Of a DNA stretch of 64,000 nucleotides, positions 11,301 to 21,294 are shown piece after piece. Where the stretch lies: positions 62,001-126,000 of the forward strand of contig JAEUBA010000079.1 of the NCBI GenBank assembly GCA_018257865.1, given 5' to 3'. The stretch's first letter is position 1. Each line of letters opens with the position of its first letter. Source of the stretch: Stereocaulon alpinum (lineage: Eukaryota; Ascomycota; Lecanoromycetes; Lecanorales; Stereocaulaceae). The notes under the pieces were generated by a model that had not been told where the DNA came from, made no database searches, and worked only from the letters and a program-made list of their open reading frames with translations. The position numbers and the translations under genes are program-made.

Positions 11301-11961
11301 CACTCACTTAGACACGCTCTTAGCAGTCAATAATCTTGCCATGGCATTGAACGACCTTGGAGACCTGGACAATGCCAAGGTCCTCATGACCGACGTTTAT
11401 GAACAGCGCAAAGGCAAACTAGGCAAAGAGCATCCCTGGACTTTGTGGGCACTCTGCAATCTTGCCAAGATCAATACAGCGCTAAAGCTCTTCCATGAGG
11501 CGGAAGACATGCTTGAAGGCGGGATAGCAGCGGCAAAGCGAAGCCTTGGTGATGACCATCTTGGCGTTTTGATGGGTGTAGGTGAGCTTGCGCGAGTCTA
11601 TGGCTCTCAAGGAAGGTTTGCAGAAGCAGAACGCCTAACCAATAATCTGCTTCCCCGTCTCGAGAGCTCTCGCGGTCTCAATCATCCTGACACAGTGTAC
11701 GCTCTATTCAAGATGGCGCGTCTGTACGAAATGCAGAACAAATTCGACAAAGCAATTGATGCTTGTGTTCTTGCAGAGGCAAGAGCCCAGATCAAGCTGA
11801 CGAACAAGCATCCCATGACTAAAGATATCTCCTCACAGCTGCGAAGACTCAGGCAACGCGAAGAACACAACAGTGATGAACAACGGGTCATGACCGAAAG
11901 ACCGAGCCCATTGCATCATCGACACATATCCCGCGAGACGGCACGCATCAATACTTGGTAA
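8385..11961 (+). CDS. Fungal NLR: hydrolase-like / NB-ARC / TPR (STAND ATPase)
   Basis: Exons 8385..9577 and 9630..11961 (52-bp intron), 1174 aa. Residues about 25-300 form an alpha/beta-hydrolase-like (DUF676/SesB-type) domain beginning SIVAVHGLAENATETW. Its nucleophile elbow reads CHGLGG, with Gly117 where Ser is expected; the GDHS histidine motif remains. Residues about 345-700 are NB-ARC: P-loop GIGGSGKTQ, Walker B WLLIINNADE, GYILVTTRNPN, GLPLA-like LGCLALALIQAGAL, and winged helix LHPMVHSWARDRL. From about residue 790, six to seven kinesin-light-chain-type 42-residue TPRs (LGPEHEETL, LGSNHEATL, LGPTHLDTL, LGKEHPWTL) are well diverged from each other. Family role: nucleotide-driven oligomerisation in non-self recognition or regulated cell death. 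The stand-alone homologue of its N-domain lies 439 bp downstream. Confidence 0.92.
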
Positions 11962-12400
11962 CATGGAACGTGTTAGTGAGGAGTCTGGAACACTTCATCA
12001 CGTAGAGCATATATACTGGTCGTTCTTGACATTGTACGAAAGGAATTTAATATACCCAAGGTGCAGTAGGAGTGTCACCCACCAATGATCTCTACGTTTG
12101 ACCTCAGTCAGCTTTCTATATAAATAGACGAGATAAGTATAAAATAAACCCTCAGCGTTAGCAGAGAGGGAGAGGGGAGATACTGTCGAATCGTGATACT
12201 ATCCGTTGAAAGCTTCGGCACTGCCCAGGTTGATGCAGGAGCGCGTTCCGTAAGTGGTCCCGAAACCACCACAGCCTTTTGCACAGCCCCTGGGGTGACT
12301 ACTTCCAGCCTTCTAGGCATGAGGCGCTTAAAAGCGAACCGGCGCCGCTACCATTTCCCTTGAAGATCTCAACACAGAAAGTCATCAGTAGTACAAAATC
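11962..12400. other. Intergenic region between NLR and stand-alone hydrolase
   Basis: No gene seen. It probably holds the NLR terminator and the promoter of the next same-strand gene. Confidence 0.4.
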
Positions 12401-13696
12401 ATGTCTAAGTCAAGCAACGAACAGCCGGTTGGCATCCAGGAGCTCTACAGTCCAGGCTTGAATGCAAATGTTGAGTATGTGATAGACAAATCTTTCCCAG
12501 GCGCAGGATCGAGACCTCATTTCATTCTTGGAATTGAGAGACATGCTAACGCTTTCGGTTTCCAAAGTATCGTCGCAGTGCATGGTCTGAATGGTGATGC
12601 TTATAAGACCTGGACATCAGATAAAGGCAACGTCAATTGGCTGAAAGATCCGGATCTCCTACCTAAATATCTACCAAACGCTCGTATCCTCACCTGGGGA
12701 TACAACGCGAACGTAGTGTCACTCAAAGGAAGAAGTACTTCGTCAGACCGGATTTTGCAGCATGCTCAAACGCTTGTTGCACAACTGCAAGCTGATAGAG
12801 AAGTGAGTATCACCTTGCCTTCGCTTTTGGCTTGAAAAAGCTGACTCTGTCAGCTTGAGAATGCATCTGAGCGGCCAATCATCTTTCTTTGCCATTCTCT
12901 AGGAGGAATCATAGTCAAGAGAGTAAGCTTTCACTTCCAAATTTGGACACAAGAAACCCTGTATCAAACCGACGAGGCCCCAGATACTAACTTAACGCAG
13001 GCACTCGCCTACTCAATGAGCCGAACAGCCGCCAAGATTTCCCACCTCCACTCCATCTACACCAGCACCTACAGCATCCTCTTCTTCGGCACCCCCCACA
13101 CCGGCACCCGCAAAGCCCAACTCGCCGCCTCCCTCCACAAACTCGCCTACCTCACCACCCCCAAAAAGCTCCTAGAAACAGACTCCAACCTCCTCCGCGC
13201 CCTAGAAGAAGACTCGGAGATCCTGCAGAACATAACCGACCAATTCGCACCGCTAATGGCGCGCTTCCGCATCTTCTTCTTCTGGGAACAGTTAAGGACA
13301 GACCTGAAATACACAACTGATTACATCGTAGACGAGACGAGTGCCGCGCCCATCTTGGACAATACAGAGAGATCAGGCATCAGCGCCGATCATAGCAATA
13401 TGTGTAAATTCGCTGGCAAGGATTCAGCGGGCTTCAGGACCGTGGTTGCCGCGCTCATGCGATATAGTCTGGACGCACCGGCGGTGGTCAAGACACGGAA
13501 TGTTAGGGCTGGGGAGATGTTGAGTGCGCAGGGGTGGCATGAAGCGACGGAGTTGGTGCGTGGGCATTTGGCGTTGGATAGGGGAGGTGCTGGACTTGAG
13601 GGTGCGGTTGGTGCACGGGGGAGGGAGGGTTGGGTTGGGGATCGTGCGAGGGGTTATGGAGTGATTGATGGCGTTGCAGTGGGAGCTGGTATTTGA
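12401..13696 (+). CDS. Stand-alone alpha/beta-hydrolase-like protein homologous to the NLR N-domain
   Basis: Exons 12401..12802, 12854..12922 and 13001..13696, 388 aa; junctions are in phase and a CTAACTTAACGCAG branch/acceptor is visible. It aligns along its length with the N-domain of the upstream NLR: SIVAVHGLNGDAYKTW, ILQHAQTLVA, LHSIYTSTYSILFFGTPH, AAPILDNTERSGI. It keeps the nucleophile serine (CHSLGG, Ser149) and the ADHS histidine motif, so it may be an active serine hydrolase (lipase/esterase-like). There is no NB-ARC after it; the last 45 residues are Gly/Arg-rich and unlike any domain. Exon 3 switches from C-rich to G-rich codons. It could be an effector partner of the NLR or a truncated NLR; the intact catalytic motif favours a functional protein. 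Confidence 0.82.
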
Positions 13697-14293
13697 TTCC
13701 GTTCTGGGTTCATACATGTAAAGTGGATGCCGCTCGGGAGAAGCTGGTAGTCTGTTGTATCGCTATATCATCAGTTAGGTAGACTTTATCCGTTGCTTAA
13801 AGTCAGTAAATCAGTCCCTTTAGTGGCCATGGTGACACCTCGATAGCCCTAACCCTAACCTTAACAAGGTACATGGTCGAAGGGACACTTTGTGCAGGAA
13901 TAGTGGCATGGAAGCTAGTCCTTGAACTCAAAGGGCCAAGTGTGAGCTCAATTGACCGCCAAGCTGCCGCTGGAATTCGGTGATCTGGGCTGCAAGTGTG
14001 TGGAGCAGCACGTGCTATGAGTCTATATTGACAATCTTGGGCCTCGAACGAGAATCCAGACGTGACTCCTTGACTCACTGCGACGTGATATTGAGCGATG
14101 ATCGAGGTACACAATGCTGGAAATGGAGTGTCTGATATTGAATTCAAGCTTATCCGAAAAGTACGTTGCTTTTCGTTCATTATTGTCGCTCTATCGTAAA
14201 TGCAGCATATAGACAAGCGGCAAAAAATCGCAGCATAGCAATAAGATCTATCAACGTGTCATCAGCAATAACAATAATCAACACGAAGCCGTC
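13697..14293. other. Convergent intergenic region with a telomere-like repeat
   Basis: 3' flanks of the hydrolase-like gene and the membrane-protein gene. It contains the CCCTAACCCTAACC tract reported separately. A 137-codon minus-strand ORF has no features of a real gene. Confidence 0.5.
13847..13864. repeat. Short interstitial telomere-like repeat
   Basis: CCCTAACCCTAACCTTAA is two and a half units of the Pezizomycotina telomere repeat (TTAGGG on the other strand). It could be a healed break, a telomerase footprint or a telobox promoter motif. Confidence 0.6.
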
Positions 14294-15618
14294 TCAGAAT
14301 CCGCGGGTATTCCTCTGCCTGCCTAGCTCGTCCCTGAACGCATTGCTGCCTTTTCCTGCAGAGGTTGGGCTGCTAGGCTGGCTTCCCCAGTCCCAATTAT
14401 CGTCTTGTCCATTCGCTCCTCTATTGCGGTTCTGCAGCTCCACGCCTCGAGTAGGTTCATCGTGGAAGGAAGCATCTCTGCGATGGCCTCGACCTCCAGC
14501 TGCAGCAGCTGGGGCAAATCCTTGGCCCTTTGACCGCCCAACGCCGTAGCCTCTCGCGGCCCGTCTTCTCATGCAGATGAAGGCTCCGAGACCGATGAGC
14601 GCGACGCCGAGAATGACGAGGCCAACGGGGATGCCAACTTTCTCGCCTAGCTTCTTCTTATCGCTGTCGGATGAGTCTGGAGATGTCGTGTTGGTAGCAT
14701 TACTCAGTATGAAGGTAGGGCCAGTAAGGGTTTTCCCTCCTGACGCAAGGAAAAGCGTCATGTTGGCAGAGGCTCCGTGGGCTTGATCGAGGAAACTTTG
14801 GTTCATGTGGAGGATCGCGCTGCCTTGGTTGTCAAGCGCCGTTTCGTTGAACACCGCGTCCGATGTAGCTGTTGATACTTCTGGGTTTTTGAAGTATGAA
14901 AGCCAGATGTAGTCGGTCGTATTAGCATCGAAGATCGAGGTGTCCCATTGCACTGTCACCAGCTATTAGTGTTGGATAGTATATGTTGGGAGGGAAACAT
15001 TGTACCTGTGATGTTTTGCCCGATCAAAACGACCTGTCCAGGTGAAGGCTTGCAGAATGGATTCCCAAGAAATTCTGCATCCTTCGTCTTGTTCACATGG
15101 CACTTGTTCGGGTCATTTATAGGGGTGAGTTCTGTGGCCGTAGGTGTAGCGGTAGCAGAGGTCAAGGAAGCTACTTCTGTACCGTTGGAAGATATAGAGT
15201 TGGCGGTAGGAGCTGTGGTTGCTTGGGAGGCATCCGTTGAATCAAGCTTCGTGTTCATCGAAGTGGGCTCAGAAGTTGCCTCAGCAGTGGTTCCAAGACT
15301 GGTCCCAGCTGTGGCTCCCGCACTAGTTCCAACACTGGTTGCGGGACTGGTTTCGGAACCGGTGGGCGCTGTGGTTGATCCAGCGACAGCTGGAGTTGTG
15401 GTAACTGGCACTGAATGTACGTGTCAGCTTCGGTATGTATCAGGATGTCAACAGAAGGCCTAGAGAGCTTTTCTCGTTCAGGGGTACGAACCTTCGCCCG
15501 CTTGCCTCCATTGAAGCAAGCCCGCTGATGCAAAGCCAGTGTAAGATAGTAGGAACAATGTACAGAACAGCATTGATACCCAAGTAGCACGACCCTTGCT
15601 ATTTTTTCTAAATTCCAT
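14294..15618 (-). CDS. Type I membrane protein with Ser/Thr-rich ectodomain
   Basis: Minus-strand exons 15492..15618, 15006..15410 and 14294..14952; 396 aa. Exon 1 encodes a signal peptide (WVSMLFCTLFLLSYTGFASA). A Ser/Thr/Ala-rich stretch, likely O-mannosylated, follows, then a compact lumenal/extracellular domain with GNPFCKPSPGQ and NITVQWDTSIF, a pattern seen in uncharacterised Pezizomycotina wall-stress-sensor-like proteins. A single transmembrane helix (VGIPVGLVILGVALIGLGAF) is followed by Arg residues and a Gly/Arg-rich, disordered cytoplasmic tail. No catalytic motif is seen. It is probably a plasma-membrane or secretory-pathway glycoprotein; a sensor role is inference. The first exon is recognised from the signal peptide and in-phase GTTCGT...TTCAG intron. 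Confidence 0.82.
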
Positions 15619-16144
15619 GATGTCTGACTATCTGAGACCTTGGGGAGATTGCGAGGCTGTTATCTTGGCGCCAGCTTCTGGACAGAGGTCTCACTCCTTA
15701 TATGGACAACCAAGCTGGCACAGCCGGATCTAGTTTCTATATGAAGGCTGAGCGCGCATGTGCAACAAGATGAAACGCTTAAGCTCGTCCAGGCCACAGC
15801 TGAAGGATTGAGAAAGGGAGGGAGGGAGGCTGGACAGAATCCTACGAGTTGCTGCCCCAATAAACACGCCCTGCCAAGATTGGCCGATCCGCTAGATAAC
15901 GGATGGCCGAAGGCTTAGGTAAGGTATGGCGTGGTGATAGCGCGGGGTTAGTCCTAGCGTCGATTTAGCTGATGGACCCCTGTTCAATCGAATCTTGCGA
16001 ACACATCTCGGCAACTCGTCGCTGCCTTCTCCAGCCTTCCAACTAAGTTACTAACTTAAGAACCACCTTTCTTCCTACGTTTCATCCTCACCCCATCCTC
16101 ATCTCACCATCGCATAGCCTTTCTTCACCCACAGCTCGACCATC
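15619..16144. other. Divergent promoter region of two secretory-pathway genes
   Basis: Just over 500 bp between two divergent genes, with a CT-rich stretch (about 16040-16140) before the right-hand ATG. No ORF of interest. Confidence 0.45.
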
Positions 16145-17029
16145 ATGCATCTCAATCAAGCCCTCACCCTCGCCCTCCCGGCCCTCTGCGCAGCGCAAGC
16201 CCAAAAACCTCTCGGCGAACAAGCAGCCGCCTGGTTCGAGAAAGCAAAATCCTACCTCCCCAACTCAATCCCCACCGCCGTCCAAGACCCAGTAGGAGCC
16301 GGCGCCGCAAAGATAGCCGCGAAGAATGTCACTCCCCTAACAATGGCAAACTACGAGTCCTTCCTAACACCAGACCCGAACTCGCCCAAATCACCTCAAG
16401 AATACATGATCTTCGTTTCTGGCGGGAACAAAACATGTGGTGGTCTCTGCACGAAGCTGGAAAAGGAATGGAACGAGACAGCTAGCATATTCGCTGCGGA
16501 TCCCACATCGCCGAATCTGGGGTATATCAACTGCGATACGCAAGCTGTTCTCTGCTCAACATGGATGGCGAAGCCGCCTACGATCTGGCATATCCAGCGA
16601 CCTGTTGCGCATGCGGATCAGAGCACGCCGGCGAGCACGATACACATCAATTACCTGAACTTCACACAGACGACGGTGGGCGATATGGTAGCCTTGCACA
16701 GTGGGAAAAAGTATGAGACGGGCTTGATCTATGAGGGTTATTTTGACCCTATTGATGGACAGCTGGCTCAGTTTGGATTGCTGAAGCCTATTGGATATGT
16801 TCTGTTTGGGTTCAGTATGATTCCCAGCTGGGCGTTTATGTTGATTATCAGTCTCGTCTCGAGGACCGTCATGTAAGTGCCAATTTCTTGCACTCTAGAG
16901 AATTCTATGCTGACTCTCAACAGCGCGAGAAGAACCGCCCCAAACCCTGAGAGGGCGCAGCAAGCTCGGCAGGGTGCCAGGCCAGCGGGCAGCGCTCCAT
17001 TAGGAGGTGCGCCTGCAGCCAATCAGTAG
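16145..17029 (+). CDS. Secretory-pathway membrane protein with thioredoxin-like lumenal domain
   Basis: Exons 16145..16872 and 16924..17029 (51-bp intron), 277 aa. Residues 1-18 look like a signal peptide (MHLNQALTLALPALCAAQA). The lumenal part has AWFEKAKSYLP, then a thioredoxin-fold-like stretch with YMIFVSGGNKTCGGLCTKLEKEWN, NLGYINCDTQAVLCSTW and PPTIWHIQ; the CGGLC and later Cys pair are not a classic CxxC redox site. Two closely spaced hydrophobic segments near residues 205-240 (PIGYVLFGFSMIPSWAFMLII) anchor it, and the short C-tail is Ala/Pro/Arg-rich. It resembles a conserved but poorly characterised Pezizomycotina ER protein family. The function is unknown; an ER location is inferred from topology. 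Confidence 0.82.
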
Positions 17030-17430
17030 AGGAAGGCATTGGGGGGCTGGGTTCATTGAATACGTTGGAGACGTCTTCTGTCTCTGGACATGTGAACATT
17101 ATACGCTAGTCGGATCTGGATTTGGAAAGCAATAGATTGGCGGGCGGTTCCAGGTTTTTGAGCGACTTACAATCGCTCAATGTTATTCACTTTTTCATAG
17201 ATATCCCCTTAGTTCTGTGCTAGATAGAAAAATCTTCTGAATCTAGATCATGATCAGGCCTGCTCATTAGTCCCATATTGAATGTGATCACTTTAGGTAG
17301 TTTGTTTCCACTCGATGCTGTCAATAGACCTGCAAGCCAATGCCAATGCATGCGCCTCAATTCCAGACCCTGTCTAGTGTTGCACGAATATATTTCGTTC
17401 ATTCATGCACCGTCAATCATACATAGCCAT
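17030..17430. other. Convergent intergenic region
   Basis: 3' flanks only; nothing recognisable. Confidence 0.5.
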
Positions 17431-18786
17431 TCAAAAGCCTTCAACAGTCGTCCCAATGCCCCTTTCCCTCGCCAACGCAACCAAATCCTCACCAACACAA
17501 ATATCCATCATCCCAATCCCAACACTCTTATAGATGACATTCCCACCCATCAGCCACTTCCTCAAGCCCTTCTCCCCCTCTCCACCCTCTTCAATCTCCT
17601 TCATACTAGCTTTCTTCACCATCAACAATTCACCGATTTCGACCAGCTGCTCCGCAGTAATATCTGCCTGTCTGACCTCGCCTGCTTCTTTCAAGCAGGC
17701 TTCTAGGCTATCGACGACAATGACGCCGCCTTTTCCTGCGTGCTTATGGTGATGGTGTTTGTGGTCTGGCGCAACCGCTTGACGGAGTATGTTCGGGTGG
17801 ATCTCGATCATGTGTCGGCGATAGCTGCCAATCGCGGAGATGTATCGGCCCTTCTTCCGTCCTTCGGAGTTCGTGAGGTATTCGGCTGGGAACAATGGTG
17901 ATGTGCTGGGCGTACACATGAAAATGACGTCTGCTTTACGAACATGCTCTTTCAGCAACCGTTGGTACTCGCCATACTCGGAGCTCACGATGCTGAATGC
18001 CAGTTTTGGATTGGCATTGCGTAGGACTTCCCAGTCCGGTGATGTGTAAAATTCTTGCATGAGATCTTTTGCCCGCGAGAACGAGCGATTGACGATATCG
18101 ACATGGTGAATCTCGCTACCTCGGAGTATTAGGGCTAGCCGAATGTGCCATGCCGCCTGCTTGCCGGCGCCAAAGACGGTGATTGAGTGAACGTGCGAAC
18201 GGCGATTCAGAATGATGGTAGAGGCGAGAGCGGTACGGAAGGCCGTGAGCTCTTCAGCACCAAGGAAGGCATAAGGGATACCGCTTGAGGTTAGAAGAGT
18301 CAGGGATCCACGTGGCGTTGTGGTCTGAGATGAAGCTACTGAGGGCCCCGTGGCTTGAGAGCTAGCGATTGAAGGAGTGTAGGAGGTCGTATTGGTTGCA
18401 GATTTTAAGCTCGCTGTCGAAGGTGATTCTGGGACGGGGGATGTGCTTCGAGGAGAGTCGATGCTCAGCTTGCCGACACTGCTGTTGATGCTGTTGCTGA
18501 TGCTAGGTTCCCGAGAGGGTACTGGCGCTGTAGCCAGAGTCACAATCTTAATGCCTCTGCTTGTACTGGTGCTGGCGGGCATGAACAGCGTAGTCTGGTG
18601 GTTCGCAGCTGGAACAGCAATCCGTTGGGGCTGATTTGCACTACATCCCACCGACGTCTCTTGGGTTCCCGTCGAGTAATCATGGAGAGCTTCTGAGAGG
18701 TTGTGCTGGAGCTGAGCGATGTCATCCCTATTCAGTGATAGGAGAAGCGTGTGGATGTCTGTATCAGAAAGAATCGTGAGAGGCAT
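17431..18786 (-). CDS. Ornithine cyclodeaminase / mu-crystallin family protein
   Basis: Single exon, 451 aa. The N-terminus MPLTILSDTDIHTLLLSL and the Rossmann dinucleotide-binding motif TVFGAGKQAAWHIRLAL (about residues 203-220) are diagnostic of the OCD/mu-crystallin family of NAD(P)-dependent imine/ketimine reductases and amino-acid cyclodeaminases. KADVIFMCTPSTSPLFP and RYISAIGSYRRHMIEI are the conserved C-terminal strands. A Ser/Thr-rich insertion (about residues 75-165) separates the N-terminal strands from the nucleotide fold and is longer than in bacterial relatives. A His-rich HKHHHHKHA patch lies near residue 345. The substrate cannot be told from the sequence. The 3' third is G-rich on the coding strand and the 5' part C-rich. 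Confidence 0.9.
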   Translation of the reverse strand: MPLTILSDTDIHTLLLSLNRDDIAQLQHNLSEALHDYSTGTQETSVGCSANQPQRIAVPAANHQTTLFMPASTSTSRGIKIVTLATAPVPSREPSISNSINSSVGKLSIDSPRSTSPVPESPSTASLKSATNTTSYTPSIASSQATGPSVASSQTTTPRGSLTLLTSSGIPYAFLGAEELTAFRTALASTIILNRRSHVHSITVFGAGKQAAWHIRLALILRGSEIHHVDIVNRSFSRAKDLMQEFYTSPDWEVLRNANPKLAFSIVSSEYGEYQRLLKEHVRKADVIFMCTPSTSPLFPAEYLTNSEGRKKGRYISAIGSYRRHMIEIHPNILRQAVAPDHKHHHHKHAGKGGVIVVDSLEACLKEAGEVRQADITAEQLVEIGELLMVKKASMKEIEEGGEGEKGLRKWLMGGNVIYKSVGIGMMDICVGEDLVALARERGIGTTVEGF

Positions 18787-19695
18787 ATTATAGGCTCGAT
18801 GCGAGCAGTATGGATTCGACGTCTACATGTCGAAAGCTGCCCACCTCAAGCCAAGACTACCGCCACTCGCACTATCCGTGTCGCCCCTCTATAAGTTAGC
18901 AATCTGCAGCAAGTTGTGTTAACGGTGGGTCAGCGCAAAGTCAAAGGACGCAATAGTCAGCCGGCTCATCCTCGGGTCGATCGATAGAACGGACCAATAT
19001 AATTAACGGAAATCTTTCAACTCAAAGCACCGAGGCTCATGTTCATCACCACTACCACCAGCCATCATGAGAAGATCCTCGTGTGACAAGGCATTGCTGC
19101 TGATATATCACCCTAAAGCACAATGTAATGAGATCCATGCTCAAAGTCTTGCAAGCAGTTACTGCTTTGCAAAGACTGAGACCCGGACCAATCGTTGTGG
19201 TCGGGAAAGGTGCCTTGACATAGCTGGTCCGCAGAACCAATGACCATCTTGACATGGTCTGAGAGAATGATCATCTTGGCATCTAACAAGACTCTTCCAC
19301 AGCTGAGGGCAGCCATTGACACCTCAAGGCCCTTGTCGTACAGTATGTGTTGTCAACATGAAGATCAAGGGGGTAACACTAAGGCGAAATCACATCAAAA
19401 ACATACCGATTGTGTTATGAGCGAGATCTAAGTCAAGTGATAGAATGAAATCGCCTAGTCGTTGACACTATGAGCGTCATCAAGTGGTAAAGTGACGGTA
19501 TATATCCGACCAACCTTGCACCTTCACCTTCTCGTCTCACACGACTACACCTCCTCCATTTACACAATTTATCTGCCTCGTCAGTTGGCCAACGTCCCGT
19601 CAACATCACAACTTCCTACTTTGTTCACCCTTCTACAACATCCTCCACTTTTCTTGCCCACTGCCAACCGTCATCGATCCATCATTGAGGCGTAC
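18787..19695. other. Divergent intergenic region
   Basis: About 0.9 kb without a supportable gene. The last 130 bp before the F-box gene are CT-rich leader sequence; a 68-codon N-terminal extension in frame there is rejected as a start. Confidence 0.45.
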
Positions 19696-21294
19696 ATGAT
19701 GCCAAAGGCTACCCGCAAGAAGCAGGCGGTCACCAAGACCAACAACACTAAGACCATCGCCCTTATTCGCAAGAATGTAGAGAAGTCGCCACTTCTTCGC
19801 TTGCCCTCAGAAGTGCGAGAGAAAATCCTCATTGACCTTGTTGGCGAAAACCTCATCCATGTCAAGTATCTGATCCGCGAAGAGCTCAACAACGCTCGAC
19901 TGGCTGAGGGCAAAGAATTTGATGACGATCATGAAGCCCGGATGGCTTATCATTGGCCTTTCCCACCACGAATAAGTGACAAGCGAATACAGGGAGCTTT
20001 CCGTCATGCGATCTGCGTAGCAGAGCAATCAGAGCATCGTGCTTATGTAGAGATGACCAAAGGGTATGCAACAATGCCAAGTAGCGATTCTGCAGGATTC
20101 TCTGATGAACGCTGTGATATCCGTCACAAGCACTGCCAAGATCTTTGCAAAGATGGCAATTTCAATGCCTTGACGGTCGATCTCAATGTGCTCGGTGTGT
20201 GCAGGCAACTGTACGAAGAAGCTAACTTTCTTTTGTGGGCGACTAACATCTTCTCATTTGACGATCCTCTCTCGTTTGATAGGTTCCTTGGCAGTCTCAA
20301 CCCAGCACAGAAACGCAAAATCACCGGCCTTCACTTTAACTTCAAACTTGGGGGCCTGAAAGACGTTTACCGCCTGAATACTTTGGAGCAATGGGGAATA
20401 GTTCTCAAGATGCCTTACTTGAATATGCTGCGTGGCATTGAACACCTACACCTCTGCTTGGAGCAACGAAGCAATTACTACAACTACAATCTACATGGGG
20501 ACAACGGCAAGTCCTACGAATGGGCCAAAAGCCAGCTCAACGTGGACTTGGAGCCGATTTTACGTCTACGCACACTTCTTGCAAAGAACGTTACCGTTGT
20601 CTTCACACACAATGCCGCTCTCGATACCTCAAATCCATGTTTCGGATGGACCGCCGAGCAAAAGAAAGACTATGGAGAGAGCATTCGAACACGGCTGCAG
20701 GATCCAAATGGCCGGGAACTTCTGAAAGCTGAAATCGAAGCCCGGGAGCAGGAAGCCAAGCTTGATCATGCAGATTCAACATGGGAGAGGGCATTGTGCG
20801 CTGAGAAACGTACAACCCGCTTGGAGCTTTCAGCTAAGGAGGCATCAGATCAGATGGAGACCTACGAAGACGAGGTTGAGGAAGCTCGCAAAGACGCGAT
20901 GAAGGCAGCCCGCATGAAGCTCAAAGCAGCCGATAGTCTTCAGGCGCTCTACAACCAATCAAAGCTTTACCTCAACGCTGCGAAAGTTCGTGCAAGCGAT
21001 CTTATCAAGTTGGCGGATCAGACCAGAGTGGCCGCAGCCAAGAGAGCCGCGATATACCAGCGTGCTAGAGCTAGAGCTGGCGACCATGCAGCCGCGGCTA
21101 AGCTCAACGCGAAGCAAGAATTTGACACAGAGGATGATGATAGCTCGTTCACGGACGAATCAGGCGATGAAGACACCGAGGACCTTGATTCGATGTCGGA
21201 GTGTGACTCTGATGATGGGGTTAAGGATTCTGATGTTGAGATGGGGGAGGGTGGGGACATTGACAATGAGTCTGAGCTGTTAGATGACTCTTGA
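19696..21294 (+). CDS. F-box / DUF7730-like protein with acidic C-terminus
   Basis: Single exon, 532 aa if started at the ATG ATG pair at 19696 (MMPKATRKKQ); the frame is open 68 codons further upstream but that part reads as leader. LLRLPSEVREKILIDLV (about residues 30-46) is F-box-like, and LNVLGVCRQLYEEANFLLWATNIFSF is the hallmark of the large fungal DUF7730-type family. The middle is alpha/beta with no catalytic motif. Residues about 340-470 are a long Ala/Lys/Glu-rich coiled coil, and the last 60 residues are strongly acidic (DTEDDDSSFTDES). By family it may be a substrate adaptor for an SCF ubiquitin ligase; this is inference. These genes are numerous and fast-evolving in Pezizomycotina. 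Confidence 0.85.
   Translation: MMPKATRKKQAVTKTNNTKTIALIRKNVEKSPLLRLPSEVREKILIDLVGENLIHVKYLIREELNNARLAEGKEFDDDHEARMAYHWPFPPRISDKRIQGAFRHAICVAEQSEHRAYVEMTKGYATMPSSDSAGFSDERCDIRHKHCQDLCKDGNFNALTVDLNVLGVCRQLYEEANFLLWATNIFSFDDPLSFDRFLGSLNPAQKRKITGLHFNFKLGGLKDVYRLNTLEQWGIVLKMPYLNMLRGIEHLHLCLEQRSNYYNYNLHGDNGKSYEWAKSQLNVDLEPILRLRTLLAKNVTVVFTHNAALDTSNPCFGWTAEQKKDYGESIRTRLQDPNGRELLKAEIEAREQEAKLDHADSTWERALCAEKRTTRLELSAKEASDQMETYEDEVEEARKDAMKAARMKLKAADSLQALYNQSKLYLNAAKVRASDLIKLADQTRVAAAKRAAIYQRARARAGDHAAAAKLNAKQEFDTEDDDSSFTDESGDEDTEDLDSMSECDSDDGVKDSDVEMGEGGDIDNESELLDDS

Noticed and set aside
13803..14216. 137-codon minus-strand ORF over the telomere-like tract
   Set aside because: No recognisable motif, and it is unlikely to be a gene between two convergent 3' ends.
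19492..19695. 68-codon N-terminal extension of the F-box-like protein
   Set aside because: Reads as a CT-rich leader with no conserved features; the ATG ATG pair at 19696 starts a basic N-terminus typical of the family.
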